DNA of 64,000 nt. Origin: Variovorax jilinensis. Its GTDB lineage: Bacteria; Pseudomonadota; Gammaproteobacteria; Burkholderiales; Burkholderiaceae_C. The first letter of the stretch is position 1. Each line of letters opens with the position of its first letter. The notes beneath the pieces are model-generated. The model had not been told where the DNA came from. It saw only the letters and a list, made by a program, of their open reading frames with translations, and searched no databases. The DNA lies in assembly GCF_030316885.1 (NCBI RefSeq), contig NZ_JASZYQ010000004.1, positions 310,001 through 374,000 of the forward strand, read 5' to 3'. Of the stretch, positions 56,411-64,000 are shown piece after piece. Both the position numbers and the translations under genes were made by a program.

Positions 56411-57517
56411 ATGATCGTTTTGAAGGCTACCCAGGACAAGGTTTTGGCCGCGCTGCAGTCGGTGGCGGGCATCGTGGAGCGGCGCCACACCCTGCCGATC
56501 CTGGCCAACGTCCTGATCCGCAAGACCGGCGGCCAGCTGCAGCTCACCACCAGCGACCTCGAGATCCAGATCCGCACCCATGCCGAGCTTGGCGGGGACG
56601 ACGGCAACTTCACCACCACCATCGGTGCCCGCAAGCTGATCGACATCCTGCGCACCATGCCGGCCGACCAGACCGTGAGCCTCGAGTCGAGCGCGAGCAA
56701 GCTGGTGCTCAAGGGCGGCAAGAGCCGCTTCACGCTGCAGTCGCTGCCGGCCGAGGACTTTCCGCTGGTGCAGGAATCGGCCAACTTCGGGCCGGTGTTC
56801 AGCGTGCCGCAGAAGACGCTCAAGGACCTGCTGAGCCAGGTCTCGTTCGCGATGGCGGTACACGACATCCGCTACTACCTCAACGGCATCCTGTTCGTCG
56901 CCGAAGGCAAGCAGCTGAGCCTGGTCGCCACCGACGGCCATCGCCTGGCCTTCGCCTCGGCCACGCTCGATGTCGAGGTGCCGCGCCAGGAAGTGATCCT
57001 GCCGCGCAAGACCGTCCTCGAGATGCAGCGCCTGCTGTCCGACGCCGAGGGCGCGATCGAGATGCAGTTCGCGAACAACCAGGCCAAGTTCAGCTTCGGC
57101 GGCATGGAGTTCGTCACCAAGCTGGTCGAGGGCAAGTTCCCCGACTACAACCGCGTGATCCCCAAGACCCACAAGAACACGGTCACGCTGGGCCGCGCGC
57201 CGCTCCTGGCCAGCCTGCAGCGCACCGCGATCCTGACTTCCGAGAAGTTCAAGGGCGTGCGGCTCAACATCGAGCCCGGCACCCTGCGCATCGCCTCGAG
57301 CAATGCCGAGCAGGAAGAGGCGCAGGACGAGCTCGACATCGACTACGGCGGCGACGCGATCGAGATCGGCTTCAACGTCACCTACCTGATCGATGCGCTC
57401 TCCAACATGGGGCAGGACATGGTCAAGCTCGACCTGGCCGACTCCAACAGCTCGGTGCTGATCACGATTCCCGAGAACGCCTCGTTCAAGTACGTCGTGA
57501 TGCCGATGCGCATTTAG
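56411..57517 (+). CDS. dnaN: DNA polymerase III beta subunit (sliding clamp)
   Basis: This 368-residue protein opens IVLKATQDKVLAALQSVAGIVERRHTLPIL and ends NASFKYVVMPMRI, the canonical termini of the clamp. Three repeats of the clamp fold fill the sequence. It holds the polymerase on DNA. The 5' gap to dnaA contains only a weak GCCCTG/CAGGGC hairpin. A 94-base dispersed repeat begins five bases after its stop. Confidence 0.98.
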   Translation: MIVLKATQDKVLAALQSVAGIVERRHTLPILANVLIRKTGGQLQLTTSDLEIQIRTHAELGGDDGNFTTTIGARKLIDILRTMPADQTVSLESSASKLVLKGGKSRFTLQSLPAEDFPLVQESANFGPVFSVPQKTLKDLLSQVSFAMAVHDIRYYLNGILFVAEGKQLSLVATDGHRLAFASATLDVEVPRQEVILPRKTVLEMQRLLSDAEGAIEMQFANNQAKFSFGGMEFVTKLVEGKFPDYNRVIPKTHKNTVTLGRAPLLASLQRTAILTSEKFKGVRLNIEPGTLRIASSNAEQEEAQDELDIDYGGDAIEIGFNVTYLIDALSNMGQDMVKLDLADSNSSVLITIPENASFKYVVMPMRI

Positions 57518-57521
57518 CACA

Positions 57522-60277
<2,756 letters not shown>

Positions 60278-60309
60278 GCGAGCGGGCAGGCGGCGGGCAG
60301 CGGAGCCTT

Positions 60310-61605
60310 TCAGCCCCGCTCGGCCGGCGCCGGCGCCAGGGCGCTCCGGCCGGCGCCGCGCCCCAGTCCGCCCACGATCGCCGCGGCCACGAGCACCAGC
60401 GCGCCGCTCGTCAGCATCGTGGCCGAGATGCCCCAGCCGTCGACCACCAGGCCGCCGAGCAGCGCGCCCGTCGCGATCGCCACCTGGAAGCCGCTCACGA
60501 GCAGCGCCTGGCCGGCTTCGGGCGCATCGGGCATGGCTTCCATCATCCAGCCGGTCATGGCGACCGGGATCATGCCGAAGGCCGCGCCCCAGGTCAGGAT
60601 GACGAGCGTCGCGGCGACGAAGCCGCCACCGACCAGTGTGGACAGCAGCAGCGCGGTCGCCAGCAGCAGGGCCGCCGCCAGCGCGGCGCTGCGCACGCTG
60701 CGCGCCAGCAGGCTGCCGCCGACGAAGGTGCCGACGAAGCCGACCGCGCCGTAGGCCAGCAGCAGTGCCGTGACCGCGCCCGGGCCCAAACCGTAGACCT
60801 GCTGCAGCAGGGGCTTCAGGTAGGTGTAGGCGGCGAAGTGGCCGGCGACCAGGAACAGCACGGCGAGCAGGCCGACGCGGGCCATGGGACGGGTCAGCGG
60901 CTTGAGCAGGTCGCGCGCGACGATCGCGCGGGCCGGCGGCATGGCCGGCAGCAGCCAGACCTGTACCGCGAGCACCGCCGCAGCCAGCAGGCCCGTCACG
61001 CCAAAGGCGGCGCGCCAGCCGACCAGCGTGCCCACCAGCGCACCGGCTGGTACGCCGAGCACCGTGGCAACCGAGACACCGGCCAGCACCATCGACATCG
61101 CGCGCGCCTTGGAGGCGTCGGCGACGAGCTGCGTGGCGGCGCTCGGCGCGAAGGTCCAGAAGCCGCCCACGCAGAGGCCCAGCAGCAGCCGCGCGGCCAG
61201 CATGGTTGCGAAGTTCGGCGCGAAGGCGGCCAGCAGGTTCGAGACCACGAGCAGGGCGGTCAGCGTCACCATCACGGTGCGCCGGTCGAGCCGGCCCGAG
61301 GCGACGATCAGCGCCGGGCCCGCGAGCGCCGCCAGCACGCCCGGCATCGTGACCATCAGGCCCGCGGTGCCGTCGCTGACCTGCAATCCGGCGCCGATGT
61401 CGGTCAGGAGGCCGATCGGCAGGAACTCGGTCGTCACCATCGCGAAGGTGCCGACGGCGATCGAGCCGACCGCGAGCCAGGCCGAGCGGCTGACGTCGGC
61501 GGACACGGGGCGGATGGCAGGTGCGGGCGCGGGCGCGGACGCGGTCGCGGCGATGGCCGAGAGGGCCGCGACATCGTCGGCGCAGGAGGAGCAGGGAGCA
61601 TTCAT
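60310..61605 (-). CDS. MFS transporter, DHA1-like efflux family
   Basis: This 431-residue protein has about twelve hydrophobic helices. Motif A after helix 2 is replaced by ASGRLDRRTVMV. It opens with a cysteine-containing stretch (MNAPCSSCADD), an acidic/alanine-rich segment, then helix 1 (VGSIAVGTFAMVTTEFLPIGLL). That TTEFLPIGLL motif is typical of the AraJ/SotB-like sugar and drug efflux group. The substrate is unknown. It is convergent with gyrB. Confidence 0.87.
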   Translation of the reverse strand: MNAPCSSCADDVAALSAIAATASAPAPAPAIRPVSADVSRSAWLAVGSIAVGTFAMVTTEFLPIGLLTDIGAGLQVSDGTAGLMVTMPGVLAALAGPALIVASGRLDRRTVMVTLTALLVVSNLLAAFAPNFATMLAARLLLGLCVGGFWTFAPSAATQLVADASKARAMSMVLAGVSVATVLGVPAGALVGTLVGWRAAFGVTGLLAAAVLAVQVWLLPAMPPARAIVARDLLKPLTRPMARVGLLAVLFLVAGHFAAYTYLKPLLQQVYGLGPGAVTALLLAYGAVGFVGTFVGGSLLARSVRSAALAAALLLATALLLSTLVGGGFVAATLVILTWGAAFGMIPVAMTGWMMEAMPDAPEAGQALLVSGFQVAIATGALLGGLVVDGWGISATMLTSGALVLVAAAIVGGLGRGAGRSALAPAPAERG

Positions 61606-61841
61606 CGGCGGGGAATCCTGAAGTCGGCCGGACGGTGGCCGGCGGGCGTTTGAAGGACGCTCGAGTCTGCCGGCGCCGGCGGGACCGCGAACGCGTGCAT
61701 CGGCACCTCTCTATTTCCGGAATGCCAACAATGCTCGGCGCATATCGATGCGCGTAAACGCTATGCCTAGCCCGGGTCTTGCTAAGGAAAATCGGCGCCA
61801 GAGAAAAGGCGCCATCCCAGCAGGCAAGGACAGCACATCAA

Positions 61842-62342
61842 ATGACCACGACGTTCCGGTTCTGGCGGCCCCTGGCGGCCGCGGCGCTCATCACAGGCAT
61901 CCTCGGCGCGGCTCAGGCGGCGACCAATCCCCCGATCCGCGTTGCCCAGGGCATCGAATACATGTGCGGCGGGCAGACGCGCGCCGAGGCGGCGTTCATG
62001 CAGACCGTGGCCCCGCGCTGGGCCGCCAGCCTCGAATTCGCGGTCAGCCGCGGCAAGCCGGGCCAGTTTCCCGCCGACGTGAAGGTGGTGGTGCGCGAGC
62101 GCTACACCGGCCGCACCGTGATGGAGGCCGCCACGGCAGCGCCCGTGATGCTCGCGCGGCTCGATCCGGGCGCCTACGAGGTCGAGGCCACGCTGGCGGG
62201 GATCACGATCGAGCAGTCGCTGACCGTATTCAACGGCCTGTCGTCGAAGGCTTCCTTCGTCTGGCCTTCGAACATCGACTTTGCGGCCGCGCTCGGCCTG
62301 CCGCGCGCCGAGCAGCAGGCCGTCGCGCGCACGCGCGACTGA
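61842..62342 (+). CDS. Small secreted protein of unknown function
   Basis: This 166-residue protein has a signal peptide (PLAAAALITGILGAAQA). The mature part has Cys once (YMCGGQTRAEAAFMQ) and a beta-sandwich-like region, DVKVVVRERYTGRTVMEAATAAPVMLARLDPGAYEVEATLAG, resembling carboxypeptidase-regulatory-like domains. I do not recognise a family. The start was taken at the ATG at 61842; the open frame goes back to 61779. It stands alone. Confidence 0.7.
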   Translation: MTTTFRFWRPLAAAALITGILGAAQAATNPPIRVAQGIEYMCGGQTRAEAAFMQTVAPRWAASLEFAVSRGKPGQFPADVKVVVRERYTGRTVMEAATAAPVMLARLDPGAYEVEATLAGITIEQSLTVFNGLSSKASFVWPSNIDFAAALGLPRAEQQAVARTRD

Positions 62343-62512
62343 TCCGTCGCCGGTTCCGAGGACTGTTACTCGGTTCGGGGTCGCAGTCGCGCGGCGGCCG
62401 CGCCGCCCGCGTGTGAAAATTCAGTGCTGCCCTCGCATGGCACGCACCTTGAATACAGGTGGCGTCATTCGCACATGGTGTGTCCGGGCACCGCCCGACT
62501 TCCTAGGCCCCG

Positions 62513-63697
62513 ATGCCGCTTCGCTCCCTGATCGTCTTCACCACGCTGCTGCATGTCTACATCGGCCTGCGGCTGCTGCCTGCGCTCGCAGGCGTCGCCT
62601 GGGCCTGGCCGTTGCTGCTGGCGGCGCTGGTGGTCTCGGCCGCGACCATGCCGTTGCCCTTCGTCGGCATGCGCTCGGGTCGCGAACGGCAGCTGGCAGA
62701 CGGATGGAAATGGATCGGCCTGATCAGCATGGGCTGGTTCTCGTCGATGGCGGTGCTCACGCTGGTGCGCGATGCCGGGCTGCTGCTGGGCTGGCTTGTC
62801 GAGCTGGCCACCGGCCTTGCACTGGACGGCGAACGCTGGCGCTTCTGGACCGCCGCCGCGGTGCCGCTGGCAGCCTGCACCACGTCGCTGGTGGGGCTCT
62901 TCAATGCGCGGCGCACCGCCAGCGTGGTGCGCGTCGACGTCCCGATCCGCGATCTGCCATCGGCGCTCGAGGGCTTCACCATCGCGCAGCTCAGCGACAT
63001 CCATGTCGGACCGACCATCAAGCGCGGCTACATCCAGCGCATCGTCGATGCAGTCAATGCGCTCGGCGCGGACATGGTCGCGATCACCGGCGACCTGGTC
63101 GACGGCACGGTGCCGGAGCTGCGAGAGCACATCGCGCCGCTGCGGCAGCTCAAGGCCCGGCACGGCACCTTCGTGGTCACCGGCAACCACGAGTACTACG
63201 CGGGTGCGCATGCCTGGATCCACGAGCTGCGCCGGCTCGGCCTGCGCGTGCTGCTCAACGAGCACGTGATCCTGCAGACCCGCAACGTGAAAGGTGCGCA
63301 AACCGACGAGGAGGTGCACGGCAGCGCGCTGCTGGTCGCCGGTGTGACCGACTACACGGCCGGCCATTTCGACGCCTCGCATGCGAGCGATCCGCAGGGC
63401 GCGCTGGCCGATGCACCGCCGCTGGTGCACACGCGCGTGCTGCTCGCGCACCAGCCGCGCAGTGCGCCGGCGGCGGCCGAGGCCGGCTACCACCTGCAGC
63501 TGTCGGGCCACACGCACGGCGGCCAGTTCTTTCCGTGGAACCTGTTCGTGCCGCTCCAGCAGCCCTTCACCGCGGGGCTGCACAAGCTGCAGGAGATGTG
63601 GGTCTATACCAGCCGGGGCACCGGTTACTGGGGGCCGCCCAAGCGCTTCGGGGCGCCGTCCGAGATCACGCTGCTGCGCCTCGTGCAGGCCGACTAA
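62513..63697 (+). CDS. Membrane-associated metallophosphoesterase
   Basis: This 394-residue protein has about four hydrophobic helices in the first 140 residues (LIVFTTLLHVYIGLRLLPALAGVAWAW and following). A calcineurin-like phosphoesterase domain follows: LSDIHVGPTIKRGY (D-x-H), VAITGDLVDG (G-D), VVTGNHEYYAG (GNHE) and LSGHTHGGQFFPWN (GHTH). It resembles the YkuE/YaeI type that hydrolyses UDP-sugars or lipid phosphates. The substrate is unknown. It converges on the last gene of the window. Confidence 0.88.
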   Translation: MPLRSLIVFTTLLHVYIGLRLLPALAGVAWAWPLLLAALVVSAATMPLPFVGMRSGRERQLADGWKWIGLISMGWFSSMAVLTLVRDAGLLLGWLVELATGLALDGERWRFWTAAAVPLAACTTSLVGLFNARRTASVVRVDVPIRDLPSALEGFTIAQLSDIHVGPTIKRGYIQRIVDAVNALGADMVAITGDLVDGTVPELREHIAPLRQLKARHGTFVVTGNHEYYAGAHAWIHELRRLGLRVLLNEHVILQTRNVKGAQTDEEVHGSALLVAGVTDYTAGHFDASHASDPQGALADAPPLVHTRVLLAHQPRSAPAAAEAGYHLQLSGHTHGGQFFPWNLFVPLQQPFTAGLHKLQEMWVYTSRGTGYWGPPKRFGAPSEITLLRLVQAD

Positions 63698-63724
63698 GGC
63701 CGGTCGGGCCCGGCGCAGCCGCCC

Positions 63725-64000
63725 TCAGGCCTGGGGCAGCGAGAGGCGGCGCGCGTTCGAGGTGGTCTTGGCGTGGATCGGCTTGAGGCCGCGCTGCATG
63801 ATGCGTGCGCTCGCGCTCGAGAGCTGGCTCACGGCTGCGGCTGACCGCGTGGCCGCGCTGCCGAAGGCCTCGGCATGGCTCACGGCCTGCGCGGGCGTGG
63901 CGCTGGTCGCCATCGAGAACAGCGCCACGCCGCTGCCGAGCCAGTGCTTGACGGCGCGGTTCACGAGCGCGAACTGGGTGGTGTGGATCTGGTTGGCCAT
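63725..64000 (-). CDS. Short phasin-like protein, possibly truncated by the window edge
   Basis: This 91-residue protein reads MANQIHTTQFALVNRAVKHWLGSG, then helical Ala/Ser/Gln-rich sequence to RRLSLPQA. The ATG is the last three bases of the window, so an earlier start cannot be excluded. The amphipathic helical composition recalls phasins, small proteins coating polyhydroxyalkanoate granules, but no diagnostic motif is visible. Confidence 0.5.
   Translation of the reverse strand: MANQIHTTQFALVNRAVKHWLGSGVALFSMATSATPAQAVSHAEAFGSAATRSAAAVSQLSSASARIMQRGLKPIHAKTTSNARRLSLPQA

Overview
The window is a GC-rich chromosomal segment from a betaproteobacterium, most likely a Comamonadaceae member close to Variovorax. 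That assignment is inferred from gene content, protein sequences recalled from memory and base composition, not from a database search. It carries about 57 protein genes at high density. I found no rRNA, tRNA, CRISPR array, insertion sequence or prophage. The chromosomal replication origin region lies at about 54.6-54.9 kb. Genes left of it (rpmH, rnpA, yidD, yidC, mnmE) read leftward and dnaA-dnaN-gyrB read rightward.

Left part (1-14 kb): the end of an ornithine cyclodeaminase gene, the large helicase gene lhr, a lone FHA protein, a TetR regulator divergent from two VOC proteins, a small monooxygenase overlapping a PPC-domain gene, tkt-gap of central carbon metabolism, a speH-murU pair coupled by a 4-base overlap, and a large lipoprotein of unknown function.

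14-22 kb: pepP, then a compact leftward operon of five membrane or envelope genes: SPFH-SHOCT protein, DUF4178 protein, DUF350 membrane protein, a spermidine-synthase-like enzyme with a multi-pass membrane domain, and a Tat-exported lipoprotein flavin amine oxidase. With speH (S-adenosylmethionine decarboxylase) 4 kb away, this looks like a membrane-bound polyamine module. It is the best candidate here for an incompletely described system.

22-43 kb: maeB; a secreted ribonuclease with its barstar inhibitor and a small third ORF; the envelope operon lptD-surA-ksgA; amgK-rsmE-M20 peptidase; yidB; an MFS transporter; a hydrolase-M20 peptidase pair; a DUF72 protein; a bactofilin; a voltage-gated-type ion channel; yigZ; and metX-metW. 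The metX leader carries a recognisable SAM-II riboswitch with a promoter directly upstream and an intrinsic terminator directly before metX.

43-54 kb: a glycine-rich cold-type RNA-binding protein, an SDR, kdsD-kdsC-lptC (Kdo synthesis and LPS export, with lptA/lptB not following), a Kef-type antiporter, a zinc-ribbon/proline-rich protein paired with a cyclic-nucleotide-binding protein, and mnmE. 54-64 kb: the origin, dnaA-dnaN-gyrB, an MFS exporter, a small secreted protein, a membrane metallophosphoesterase and a short phasin-like protein at the edge.

A dispersed structured repeat of about 93 bases occurs twice (25.8 kb and 57.5 kb), with compensatory base changes visible between the two copies.
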